From Luscinia megarhynchos (lineage: Eukaryota > Chordata > Aves > Passeriformes > Turdidae), in NCBI GenBank assembly GCA_034336665.1, contig CM067569.1, forward strand, positions 19,971,820 through 20,035,819: 64,000 bases of DNA. The letters are read 5' to 3'. This document shows positions 8,816-21,800 of the stretch, piece after piece. Made by a program: the position numbers and the translations under genes. Position 1 is the stretch's first letter. Each line of letters opens with the position of its first letter. The notes beneath the pieces are model-generated. The model was not told the DNA's origin. It was given only the letters and a program-made list of their open reading frames with translations, and ran no database searches.

Positions 8816-11800
8816 GGTGGATGTGACAGGCCAACCCCACAGCCACTGCAGGGGTGGCCTTCATGTGTGGTCTCAGCTGTGGAGCAGGTGACCACAACCA
8901 CCAAAGCAAGTGAGCATCCTCCACGTGGCATGATGGCTTCAGGACATTTCACTGTTGGCATACTGGTAACGTAAGAGCTCAAAAACACTATCAGAGCTAT
9001 TAGCTCAAGGTGCCACACACCTGGGAGCTCCTGGAAGCCTACAGCAAGCTGCAGGACCAACTTCCTCATGCAAGACTACAGATTTTAAACATTCCTTGCA
9101 ATTCCCGACAGCAGGTTTGAGTTCTATGGAAAAGCGAAGATGAGGGGCAGAAAGAAGAGCCCCTCAATGACATCTGAAAGTTTGGCTTCCTTTAGATAAG
9201 AGAATCCAAAAAGAAGGCATTTGTCCTTACTACAAGTGCTCTGTGCTCTGTCCCTTCAGCTAAGACCAGGTTTCACAGCTGTCTTTGATGAAAACCTTTG
9301 AAATTTATGGACAAGAAGATCCACAACAAAGGCATGAAGATGACCATTGTTAATACAAAAGATTCTCCACAGGCAGTGACAGCTAACTTTCAGCAACTTC
9401 TTCAGTCTCAGAAATAATATTACCCAGATGTTCTGGGTTTGCTGCAAACTGGAGGCTTTCAGAAGTACTAGTGTACACTTAGAAACACAGGTGACAATCT
9501 AGTAAGAAAAGGGACAAATCCAAGTTAAATAAGACTCGAGCTAAGACTCTTCTTAATCACAGGCAGTGTTTACAAAAACAAGGACATTTCTAAGCCCTAT
9601 CCCAGTTTGGCAGGCTGGGAATTAGCTGCCTTGTGGCAGAGATAACATCCAGGGTTTATTTCTCCCCAGAAAAGATGCTTGACCAAAGCATGAAGAAAGT
9701 ATAATTTGGCCTCACTAGAGCAGATACAAGAAAACACTAACAGCCACAGAAGTGGCTGAGATATCAAGGGCTAAGAGATAGCACCCAAACACAGTTTTTG
9801 AAATGTTTCAGCCATAGAGATTGGGAAAGGCTTCAATACAGGGCTAGAAGCCAATGGCACAGGATGAAAGGGGGCACTTCTCAGCATGCTGGGCCCATGG
9901 GTCCCAGCTCTAATTAACACAACTAGTTCCCACTCCCACTCTAAACAGGCACTGACTTCTATAGCAGTGACGTGAGCTTTTATTGCCCTACGAACATCTC
10001 ACAGCGTTTGTTTCATAGAGATACAGTTACAAGATAAATACTCATTAGAAAAAAGTATGACTTAAATCCCCCTACAGATTTTTCTTTAAATCTTTAAATC
10101 ACATTTTTGTCTCCAGACTTCCTTAGGCAGCTGGCTAGCCTTCCCAGACTGACAGATGGGAGTCATCTCACTTCACGGCATTTGGATGCTATTTATGGCA
10201 TCAAGCAGAGCAGAGAATCCCTTGGAGAAGAGCGGCGTGGATCCAAACGCCCTCATGAGTTACAAGTCATTTGAAATCAGTGGGGTAGCTCAAGATGCTC
10301 AGGTGTGGAGTGATGAGGCTGCTCTCCCACAGTTTTCTGGCCAATACGTATGGATGTCAGCCATGAAGCTTTCCCACGTATCAAAGGAAAAACGACCCTG
10401 GAGTAATTAGCTAATCTCCCTTTGTGGCAATCTCATTCAAACCACATAACAGGACTTGTGAAAATAGTCTTTCCCATGGCAAAAATGTGGATTTTAGCAA
10501 AAAAAAAATCACTTTAGCCTGTATATCAAACCATGGGGAACAGTTATATCAGCACTAAATACATGTGGTAGCCCACCATTCAGAGGCCATGAGTGGGAGA
10601 GGGCTACAGATGTGCACATAAATAGTTGGTTTCATGAAAGACTGAGGCAGGTTTAGGCTGAGGGGGTTCTATTCTTAGCTCAAATAGGCTCCAAGTTGAA
10701 ATCATGTCACAAGATGCATTGAGGAAACATTTAAGTATTATCCAAGAATTAAAGAAAGGGAAGTAATTTACAGTTTAGTTAGGTTTTTTAAACTCTGGTT
10801 TCCTAAGAAAGTAAGGTGTCTCAATACCCAACATGCACATGGGCATGTTAAATCTTTGAATGTGTCAGCCAAGCCGAATTCAGTTTGACAGTGATGGAGG
10901 CCTCAAGGATCCTTATCTTCCTGCAAGAGTTGAGAAAACAGGGCAGCTACATGGAGAAGAGAGACTGACATCCCGTTAGTGCCTTGACTCTAAGAACTGC
11001 AACACACACTCCAGCACAGAATCCACATAGGAGCTTTTGTCCTACTTTTGGCCACCAGGTAGGTTTTCTGCTGTGCAGTAACACCCAGACGGTAAGTCAA
11101 GCTTTCAGAAGTGTTGGGACATCTCCAGGAGCTCTCAGGTGTATAGAGGTCACTGACTAGAAGGGAGCTTGTAACAGTTAAATAGAGAAATTGGTGCAGA
11201 CCCTGATGTCTGAAGATTAGAAAAATCCCCTCTGTAGAACAGCACAGAAGGTGAATAACCCAAGAGTCTACAGACAAGTATTACAGAGCAGGAGCATTAA
11301 AAAGGGCATTTGGATAATCTAAATTCTCCAGCATTTCCTGTAATACCATGCTGTTCTTTCTGCTCGAGCTGTGGAAGGAATTTGCCAAGAACAAGTACCT
11401 TCATGATCCCAAGATCAAAAGATAATGTGTTCTCACTGTCAAATATATTTATCTAGGGATTTTCCAGAACTGCCAACCTAGGTCCTGTGCTGCAGTTTTG
11501 TTAAAAGCCCCAGCTCCTGGAATCATGTTTATCTGACAGTCTCTCACTTAATACTGGAAAAAAAAAATCTGGTAAGTGACACTCCCAAAAACCTGTCCAC
11601 CAGCAGGCAAGTGGAAAATGCTAGTGCAAAAACCCAGCTACTGTGAATATATGTGGGGAAAGCACCTGGGTTACATATTTGAGATGTCAGGGTTTGCAGT
11701 ATCTCTGAGGCTGTGGCAATCCCAGGACCAACACAAGGAAAAAGGGGCAAGTAGCACTAAACAGCATCCCTGGCTGGAGCACAGACTGCAAGCACAGTAA

Positions 11801-14800
11801 GCAATGGCCTGTTTGCAGAGGAAGAACTGGCAGCCAAGCAAAAGGACATGATCTTATCCAGTCAGGACACGACCTGCTCTTTCTTTGAGAGTAGTACAGA
11901 GGAGCATGATTAATGTTAGATCTCTTCAGAGACTCCTTCTGTTGGCACCTGCAGGCAGAACTGGAAGCACTTGCCTCACTCTCCCTGCAAGCTGTGGCAC
12001 TACCTCAGTCCCCTTACACCAGCCCTGTCAGCAGGGAGCAGGGATACCAGCAGTGGTTATTTTGGTCTGCAGCTGGGGTATGGAAGCTTCCAAGCTATCA
12101 GGTAGGATATTCAAGAGTATATTTTACCACTCTAAACTGATACCATGATAGTTAAATTGCTTTGTCTGCACAGTCATTCATGTCTGCCTTGCTCTCCTCC
12201 TTCCTTTGCAGGGTTTTGGTTTCCAGAGGGCCCAGCAGAGTGACTAGACCAAGCTAAACTAGATTAGCAATTGTACAGACTTCTCTGCCAGCTGCTTCTG
12301 AACTCTCACTTCACTTTGAAATTGAAGCGATTCCTTCGACAGCCCCTTCCCTATCTGAATCTACCCCCTCTGTAAGAACAAGCTCCAAGTGGCTTTGGAG
12401 CACAACCCCCACATGCTCCTACTGCAAATGTCCCCATCTCACAGAAAAAAGCTACTTTTCAATCCCAAGGACAAACAACCCTAGCTTCAGGCCAGACATG
12501 TACATCTCTGCCAGGTTTTCTGGGTGCTGGCTGCTCGTGGCAGTAGCCCTCTCCAGAGGCAGGTGGGACACAGCCAGGTGCTGCAGATGCTGCAGCACAG
12601 CCATTCCAGCTGGGTGCTAAGGGAGTCCCACTGCCACCACTACAGCCTGCCCAGCACAGAGCTGCCAGCAAAGGTGCCAGGCTGTGAGGAGGGGGAAAAC
12701 ATCCCTGTGCCAGGGCAGGAAGTAGATCAGCATTTCCTACTGCACCAGCTGCAGGCTGCGTCACGGGGAGTTATCTGGGAAAACAATGGCCCCTTCCTCC
12801 CTCTCCAATGAGGCCATGCTCTGTGATGCTGACGTCCAGGCTGTGAAATCTCCACAGCTGCATCAGCTGTCACTTCTGAGCCTGGGGCCAGCCAGTGCCT
12901 TAGTGGCATGGGTGTCTGCTTCCTCCTCACCAACACTTCCACCACTGGACCTGTCTGTCCGGGAACGGGGGCGTGCAGCTCCAGGGAAGTTCCCAGCTGT
13001 CAGTGAAGCAGAGACACAGCCAGCCCAGGATGAGCCACCCCTATCAGCTGAGCTGGGACTCCCGACACACCTGTGGCACACAGCCATCTGGACACCTCCA
13101 TGGCCTCGTGCCCTCGAGCAGGCTGGGAGCAGACCGGGGTCAGGGTGGGCTCCTGGGTCCCTTCCACCCTGCAGTGACGTGGCCAAGGCCATCCTGTGCA
13201 AGGCCTCTACTGACCTCACCTCCACAGAAACAGGAAAAGTCTGGAGGCTTTTTGTACTCACTAAATAAACTAAACCAAGATGTGAGGGGGTCAAACAGCC
13301 TCTCCTGCTAAGTGGGGTTTTCCTCTCGCACGACATGGCCTGAAGGCATTCAGCTGGGCTGGGCCCTCATAGGTGCTGGCTAATGCCCTGCTGGCCATGG
13401 CACCTAGAGCACCCTCACTCCCCTGCCTGCCCCTGCCCCTTCCCTGGCTGCCTCTCTGCAGTCTCTAGAGGAAACAGAGGTCAGACTGGGAACAAGGCAC
13501 TGCTTGAAGCCAAAAACGAGTTTCAGGTGTGCAGTAGTGATTTACAGACTGACCAGCTCTTGGAGTCAGGGCATTCACTCTGACCTCATATTACAAACTA
13601 AAAAAAAAATTTAAAAAATCACCACCCAGACACTGCAGTTGCAGGAAAAAGCAAAGGCCCTCACAGATGCCTGGGGCAGTCAAGTGAGCCAGCAAAACTT
13701 GCTGCCTCACAGGGCCTCAGAAACGTGGGATGTTTTTGCATCCCAAGTCAGAGCCCAGAAGCTCAGGGCAGGCGATGCTGGATTGCACACCTCGAAAGCC
13801 ACGCCAAAAGGAAACAAGATGAAACATTTCTGAGTACAAATGTTTACTCAGCTCTAAGAAAACGGGCCCCTGACCAAACCTCAGAGAGCGAGAGCACTCT
13901 GGTCCTGCGGGCAGTGAAGGAGAGCAGAGACCAGCAGGCAAAGCTCCAGCTCCATCCCTGCCCTTGCAAAGCCACCCAGGGAGCAAAGGCCAGCTGGTGT
14001 GTCTGGGGGGAGGCTGCGTGTGCCAAACATGCAGAACAGCTCAGGAGAGGACATCTTCATGGCAAACTCTACCCCATGCTATGTTTCATCAGCTGTGATC
14101 ACAAGTATTAAGAAATGCCTTTACTTTCACGTCTCCCTCTGTTATTGTTTGGGGTTTTTCAGCTATGGAAAGATCTTTTGCAATGCTTTGAAATTTGATT
14201 AAAAATTAGGAAGGGTTTGGGGTTTTGTTATTGCAGGGGGGTAAAACAACAGGACTAGCTTCCCACATCCTCTCCCTTCACATCCCTGACACATTCCACA
14301 CCCATGCAGTAACGCCTTTTAACCAAAACCAGCAGGCCGCGATATGCCAGCACAGCTCCCAGTCTCGGTGTTGTTACTTTATATACCTCTTGCTTCATGC
14401 ATTGCCCACACATGCACAGCCTTATCAAAGGCCAAGGCAGCCACACACCCAGTTTCTATAGCCCCCGCCTGCTTCGTATCCAAGGAAATAAAATACACAA
14501 GACGGAAACAATGACATCACTCTGCAGGAATAAGGATGAGCACAGGACAGACACTTTTAAGAAGCTTTGGGAAGACAGAAGTGGCTGTTTCTCTCATCCT
14601 AAAAGTACCCTGATTCACCCTCAGAGCTCCTCCAGCTGCTAACCTCTGCCTGAAAGTTATTTCTATTAAATAAAAAAATCCTTATGTTTGAAAGCCCTTG
14701 CTTTTTGTGATTAAGAAGAGCTGAGCTCTCAATCTCAAACCAAGAGTTTTCACTGACATTCTCAAGGTCTGATGTTAATATTTGTGTTTTATTGCAAAGC

Positions 14801-17800
14801 GGATATACAGCCTTAAGGAAGTTGAGCAGGTTTTTGGAGATGGTCTGGGTACTGAGTGCCTTTAAAGCTGGACTCTCTCAGCTCTTTCTCTACATTAGAT
14901 CACTCAGCCAAAAAACGAGACCTGGACCCCACTGGCATCTGTGTCTTACAAAAAAACCCCAAAACAAAACAAAAATACCCAAACAAACAAAAAACCAAAA
15001 CGGGCCCCAGGTCTGACAAGACCTGGCACAGCCAGAGGATATAGTTTTAATGTTTATTTTACCAAGAGGCAATACAGCCCCTTGGGTACAGATCTCACTG
15101 CACGGCCCAGGATCACCAGAGGGCACAGCTGACTTGAAGTTATGCTGGTCTCTGGTCAGTATCATAAGCATTAAAATTACCTTAGTCACCAAGTAACTTG
15201 TTCTCTCTTGCTGTGACCACTTTTCTCAAGAGACATTAAGCAGAAGGGAGAGGCAGACATGTTATTTTAGTCTTTCCCACTGTTGTGAGGAAAAGATCTT
15301 GATGGGAAAATGCCACTGAGCAATCAGCCCTAGGATCTGGGTTATAAGTGCAAGTGAACTAACTGAGTAAATATGCTAAGAAGACTGTCATTTCCTTCCT
15401 CTAATGTTGCCATGGGCACCAAAACAAAGCTAGCTGCTGAGCCATCAACACCAACAAGCTGCTGCACCTTTTGATGAAATGCAATTTTGTCATCACTCTT
15501 GCCTCAGTTTAAATTAATTTAGAAGGATACGGACAATGGCAATGAAATAATAAGACTGTAGCTCTTTCATGGACAAAGATCAGCTCAGACAATGAAGTCA
15601 GTCTCTGGACTCAGGACTTTGGGGAATGCATGGGAGGTTGTAGAATGCCTTTTTATTTTCCAAAGGCAAATAAAAGTATCTTGAACATACATTCCAAGTA
15701 AGGAAAAACACTTCCACGGGCATGATGCAGCATGTCACCAAATATCAGCCTCCACAAAAGGATTACAGAAGTAAACAAACAGACCATTTCAAATGGGGTA
15801 AAAAAATGTGTAAGCAGGGATCTTAAAATATGTAGCTAGTCTTAGGGAAGCTCTTAAGCACTGGCTCCTGAGGCAAACTGAAAATTAATTTATTTTGCAA
15901 GATTTTTTGCAAAGATCTAGCAGGTACATCAGTAAAATAGGAAGACATAAAGAAGGTAGACAAGCATGAAAAATTCCTAAGATAGCAAAGGTAGGAGAGG
16001 CAACATCTAACAAACTGATTATAAGAAAGATGGTAATATATCTGAATAAGTCAATTTCTACAGCAAGTGTTTTATAGACTTTTTTTTTTGAGCCTGAAGT
16101 AAGGCTAGTCACAGGTATAATTTTATGTCTGCATTCAAAGGACTATGTGCAAAGCCAATGGGAACACTGTCAAAGGACCCTGGACTAGGACTTAAAACAA
16201 ACCACTTGGACTCAGCACATCCTATTTTCTTTGGTAAGTGAATTAATAAGTATTCTGCTCTAGACTGTTGCCAAGAAAAGCAAATATACTGTTTTCACTG
16301 GCCAGCAAGTTAAAAAACCTGAACAGCTCAGCTTTGCCTTCGAAGATTCAGCTCTACTCACAGCTTCAACCAGTTCTGCTGGAAAAATGATATCAGCATC
16401 TTTGTGGCAAAATTCATAACAGTTTGCCATGTTGGTACACATACACATAGCATTTTCTGCAGTCTGCTACTGCTGATTTGAGGCAGGCCTGGCCAAAACC
16501 CCTGATGATGCTGCAAAGACACAGCCCCAAAGTGACTTGGCCAATTTGCCACATGCTCTATCAGGAATCAGCATACTCTTCTGATTTCATGATCCAAACA
16601 GGAAGACCTCACACAAAACTTACTTGCTGTAGTCAGCTACTGAAAAAGGAAATGGGGAAAAAAACCCCAAACAAAGAACCCCACAAACTTCTAACTTGAT
16701 AGTATTCCTGACACTTTGGCACAGCAGATTAGGATGTTCAGGGATTGCTATTCCTTAAGAGTAAATAGGAGCTTGTGGTTTGGAGACATGATGCATGTCC
16801 CCTCTGAGGGAGACTGCTGAATTCCTGTGTGAGTACACAGCAAGCCCTTTAAAATTGAGCCCAGTGCTCTGAATAGCAGCAAGCCCCACTCACATACACG
16901 GCTGAAAAGGATTTAATCTGCTTTAATTTAAAGGAAGGGAATAAGAAAAGGCAAGACTTCTGTGAGTTTAAATGTTCCTTTCACACCAGGAAATAATTCT
17001 TCTAGCATCACCAATCAAAGTGGTCAAAGCCTAATTTTCAGACAACCATTGATTCTTAGTACAAGATTAAGACAATGGTCACTGCTCAGAGATAAGCTCT
17101 GTAACAAGAATTTCTTCACACTCAGTTGTGCATCAAATTCTCCTGCTCAAGTCAGTCACAGGTTGCTACCAGTAAATTCAGTTGTACTATACTCACAAAC
17201 TAGCCGTATCAGGATATCTATCCAGTGGCCAGAGCTAGAATCAGGACTAAGACTGAGGTTAGGGTTTAGGAGGGGATGTTTTCCACCCCAGCATTACTGC
17301 TAAATCCTGACCATCTATCCAGGCTGGACTGGGGGGAAAAAAATGTGGTGGGGCTGCAATTAACAAAAATTAGTGAGCTATGTTAAAATCCTGCTTAGGG
17401 CATGTGTTGTGCCATATGTTTAATTTTATGTCATTTAGCTAAATTCTTGCTAATGGCTGCATTGGGAAACTGGTCTCTAGGATTGAGTCTCCTGGTGAAT
17501 GACAGTTCTCTGTATGCTTGCAGCAAAGCCTCAGAGCAGACTCTGCCCCACTCCTTTGGAAAGAGATAAGACTCCAGGTCTCAGGGTTGAAGCAGAGCCT
17601 TTCCAAAACCTGGGCAGCAGAAGACACAGACCAGACCTCAGCTCAACAGCGTCACAGACAGGTGTCACTACATGGCTCCAGCTCAAACTAAGTCCAAATG
17701 GCTCAGTCTCACACTTTGCCTTGGCAGAGTTATGAAATACCTGGAGAATGCTGCAGAGAATTCTTGGGCCAAGCAACACAGAGAAGTTTGATGTGAAAGA

Positions 17801-18724
17801 GAACATGGAAAGATCCCAGGACAAGGTCTGGGCAGGGTGTTTCTCCAAATGTGCTGCTTTAGTCTTAGGTTCTTTCCAACTGAAACAGCCATGTTTATGC
17901 TTAATTAATTGCAGAGTCAAACTAGTTTTATAATCTACTTACTTTGCTAGAAAGACTCACATGGGATGTGTGCTTGTGCCAGAATCCACCGGGGCCACGT
18001 CACTGCCCCAGTGAAAATCCAGAGGAACGCCACTGATTTTAGTGTAGTTATTTCATATTTTTTGCAGTGTAATCCTCTAAATCTAGCCCAGGCGATGCCC
18101 TTGCACAGATTACTGTTATTACTACATTTACTTGACATAGGCAGCAGACCAATGAAGAAAGACTGTCAACAGGCTAAAAAAACAACATCCTAGACAGAAG
18201 CTGCATGATCTGCCACACAGATAGAAATGTAAGATGCTGGTGTATTTCTCTTCCATTTTCTCCACAGCTAGACTGCTAAGAGCTTACTGAGTAAGAGAAA
18301 AAGAATCCAAACCAAACCAACAGAAAATACTGAGTGAATAATATTCCTCACCTCTCAAATCTTTTCTATCCATGAAAACCAACTGTTTAACACAGTAGCA
18401 ATAATTTACTCAGCCAATCCCTACAGTGCCTTCTGTGCCCTGTGGTAGGTGTGAGCATGCAGAGGCAGGAGACACCTCTGACCCAAGCAGGTTACCTTTG
18501 GTGTGGTTCCCAATTAGCTCTCCACAGCAGCAGGCTTCTCACCACAAGGGAGGGAGTTTCTCTCAAGACCTCCAAGGACCACATGATCTCTTGTATGGGG
18601 CATGATGCTACCCCCCAACACAATTGACAGAGTGGCATATGCTCAGCTCCTTGGAGGATCAGGCCAAGAACTTCCCTCAGAGGAATAAGAGGGAACAAGA
18701 GCAGACAGTTATTCCAGGACTTAC
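8816..18724 (-). other. PDLIM1: PDLIM1 intron 3
   Basis: About 10 kb without a supported exon. A GC-rich block at about 12.45-13.6 kb has several overlapping open frames in all directions and no recognised protein. An A/C-rich low-complexity patch lies at 14,949-15,000 and short A-rich runs elsewhere. No LINE, SINE or LTR could be recognised by eye. Confidence 0.6.
14949..15000. repeat. A-rich low-complexity patch
   Basis: About 50 bp built almost entirely of A and C (AAAACAAAAC-type and AAACAAACAAA-type units). It could be the degraded A-rich tail of an old retroposon or simple-sequence slippage; no flanking duplication was found. Confidence 0.6.
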
Positions 18725-18809
18725 CTGTGGCTCAGAGGCCAGATTCATCTTGTAAGGATGTGTCTTTCCCTCCTCGCTTACAAGTGGTGACCAGACTTTT
18801 GCCTCTGTC
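18725..18809 (-). CDS. PDLIM1: PDLIM1 exon 3
   Basis: 85 bp, entry phase 2, exit phase 0; acceptor TTGCAG|GAC, donor CCACAG|GTAAGT. With the AG left by exon 2 it reads [20 protein letters not shown] then KMNLASEPQ, matching the post-PDZ segment of PDLIM1 (VWSPLV and [12 protein letters not shown] are conserved across the ALP subfamily). Exit in phase 0 allows joining to exon 4 or to the alternative ZM exon but not directly to exon 5. Confidence 0.95.
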
Positions 18810-21800
18810 CTGCAACACAGAAATTTTGAATAATTAATTCGTTTTCATCAGTGAGTACCACTATTGTTATTAAAAGTTCATCAATTTCTCAAACATTTCT
18901 ACAGTGTCTTATATATAGCACTATCCACATCAGGAGGAATCTGGACAGCCTCATTTTAGGTACACAACATAGGTGGCTTAGATATATGAGGTGCTTGGAG
19001 CAAGGTAAGATCTCAGCAGTGACTGAACTTATCCTGTGTGACTCCACAGGCAACACATCAGGCATAGGCTCCCACCCAGGCTGTCAAGCTGGGGGACACT
19101 CAAAAGCAGAAGCTGGAGATACCCCTTAGATGCAGATCCCTTAATTAAGTGGGACAATTGAGATTGCTACATGTTTCAGCTTTCTGGGTAGCGAGGAAAA
19201 GGAATTATTCTTGTCTGTATTGACTACACAGAGAACATTTTGTTCTTGAGGCTGGACTGCCTTGGAGATAAACTAGAAATATTTTTTCATTTGGGTCTCC
19301 CAAACTTTCTTCCTATTTATAGTGGTATCCATGTTGAACAAACAGAAGCTTTTTGGAATGATGAAAAAAAATAAAATCCCCGCCTGCAATGGGACTAAGA
19401 ACTGAGACGACCTCATGTGACAGAGAAAGTCTATGTAACCTTTACTGGTCTGTGGTCTGACCCAATTACTCATAGCAGTCTGAAACACAAGTCAAGATCT
19501 GCAACTAAAACCAACTGCTTTTACCATCATCACTGTGGAATTTTGCTATGTCCCAAAGAATGACAAACCAGTGGTGAGGAAGAAGTGGAGTGCTTGGATT
19601 TGCTTGAAATACACTGTGGGAAACATATGGTACCTACACTTCTCAGAAGTAAAGACAGTAGTTAGCATCTCAGATGCATTAAAAAGTGCCACTTTTCCCA
19701 AACTTTTAATAGTAGGGAATGAGTGACTGCAGTATTGTTGAATGAAAACTGCTGTTCAATGCTAAACATTGCATCATGCAGTAACCAGATGGCTGATAAA
19801 CTCTTGGGATGAGGTCTGAAAACCATGTCCTGTCCTGTTGACAGGAGCCCTTTCTGGAATCTGGAACTGCAAATAGATGTACTTCCTAGGTATTTGTGGG
19901 TCAAGGACTAGCTATAATTTAAGTACTTTGTTAGCAAAACAGGAATGCTTCCACTGAGAATTAACTGGATAACTGGAAAGAGATTTTCCAGTTAAAGAAG
20001 GAGGAAGAGACTAGAAAAAGAAAAGGCTTCTAAAACTGACAAGGATGGATAAACAGGGTATACAGCTACCCACAATATATTCAGTCTGGTGTGCACTATT
20101 CCTCTAAAAGCCCTCCATATGTGTATATGCACATATACATCCCAGATACTTGCTCCATAAATAGTATTTTAATATTTGCATCCAGAGGGCAGTGGGAAGA
20201 AATGGGAGGCAGCATTCTCAGGAAAGAGGAAGAGCTTTATTGACCTGCTGTTCCCTTTATTGCACTGTGGACTTTAACCAGAAGAAACCTGAATGAAGCC
20301 TGCTGTGATGTACCTGGTTTCACAGGAAAAGTACAAACACCTAGGTCACACCTGATATCCTTTATGGGTAATTCAGGTACAGCAAACCTTTGACTCTTGG
20401 TTATTGCATCCAAGCCCAGCTGATACCTGATTACCCATGCCACTGAAATGCTGCAGTCTGGCAAGCTGGGGCACACACAGACAAGTATGACTGTAATAGC
20501 TGCATGGTATCAGATCCACACCAATCTGGTTATCATCTTATCACACAGGCTGCTGTTACTGGCTGTCCAACATGCCTCAGGTGAATACAAAACCATTCTC
20601 TCCTTGCTTCTGGCAATCCCTGCCTTAAGGTGATTGAGGAAAAGCAATTTCACTCAGATTATGGCTATCAAGGCTCACAAAGTCACACCCATTTCCAGGA
20701 TGGCTGTATCTTCCACACCTGAACACTGCTTGCACATAGAGGAGCAGCCTGCTGACTAATATGAAGCCTTAATCCATGAAAGTATTTGGAGATCATGTAT
20801 GACCAAGTTTCATCTCCTCTGGAAAAACAGGGGACACAGCAACGTACATGGAAATGAGATACCCAGCCAGCCAGGCTACAAGCAAAAGGACACTGGCTGA
20901 AAAGATGAAAGAGCAGCTCAGAGAGCATTAAACACTTCAGCTGATTTCTAGCATGAGGCATGTCTGTGCCAGTTCTCACAGCAGTGATTCAAGAACTTTT
21001 AAGGTAGCATTTTCTTTTACAGCAGTTTATTATAAGCTTTCAGAAGCATGAGAAGGCTTTATTCACATTGAAAAATTTAAGCCTAGAGCAGGCCAGTGTA
21101 TGAATACAGAATAGAAATTTCCCCTCAGGCACTTGTTTTCATCCCACTGTCCCTCCATGCTTTGTGATGCTGGTGACACAGCACACTGGTCTCCAGAGGA
21201 GAGCAGGCAATTATGGGCAACTACTACAGCCCCCAGGGGGCTTGACCAGATTTTTCTCCTTTATTTATAAGCAAGGCAAATAGCTCAAGTTTGTTCCCCA
21301 GACTGCTGCCATTCTGCTCTGTCACTGGATATAAATGGAAGCAGCAAGGTCACTCCACGCTTTACTTTCAATCCAGTCTAGAAGTTATCCAAACAGAAAT
21401 GTTAAATAGGCCATGCATGTGTCCCTCTAAGGCAGGGGAGATAAAGCTTCCCTTTGTCTTCACAGCAGCTGCAGAAGAGCCCCTCAGCCACTCCCAACAG
21501 TCGATTTATGGCCCCAGTGAAGCAGCAAAAAGGACACAGCTTTGCTCTCCCTGGCTTTACCCAGCAGACCTTTCAAGGCATGTGCCCCATCCTACTGCAC
21601 TATATGTGGAGCCCATTGTCTTTGGGTCTTAAGTAGGACCACGATGCTCTTGGGAAAGGTTTCCTGGCTCTGCTTCTTGTGTCAACGCCTGTAATTGTAC
21701 TGAAGTGTGGCAGGAGGAAGAAAGTTCACCTTATGTCCCTCTTCTGGCCCAGGGCTTGCATTCTGCAGTGTTGGGAAGTGTGGGAACCGGGCACAGACAG

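Noticed and set aside
12450..13600. GC-rich block with many overlapping open frames as a possible intronic gene
   Set aside because: Frames are open on both strands without splice or start context and no recognised domain.
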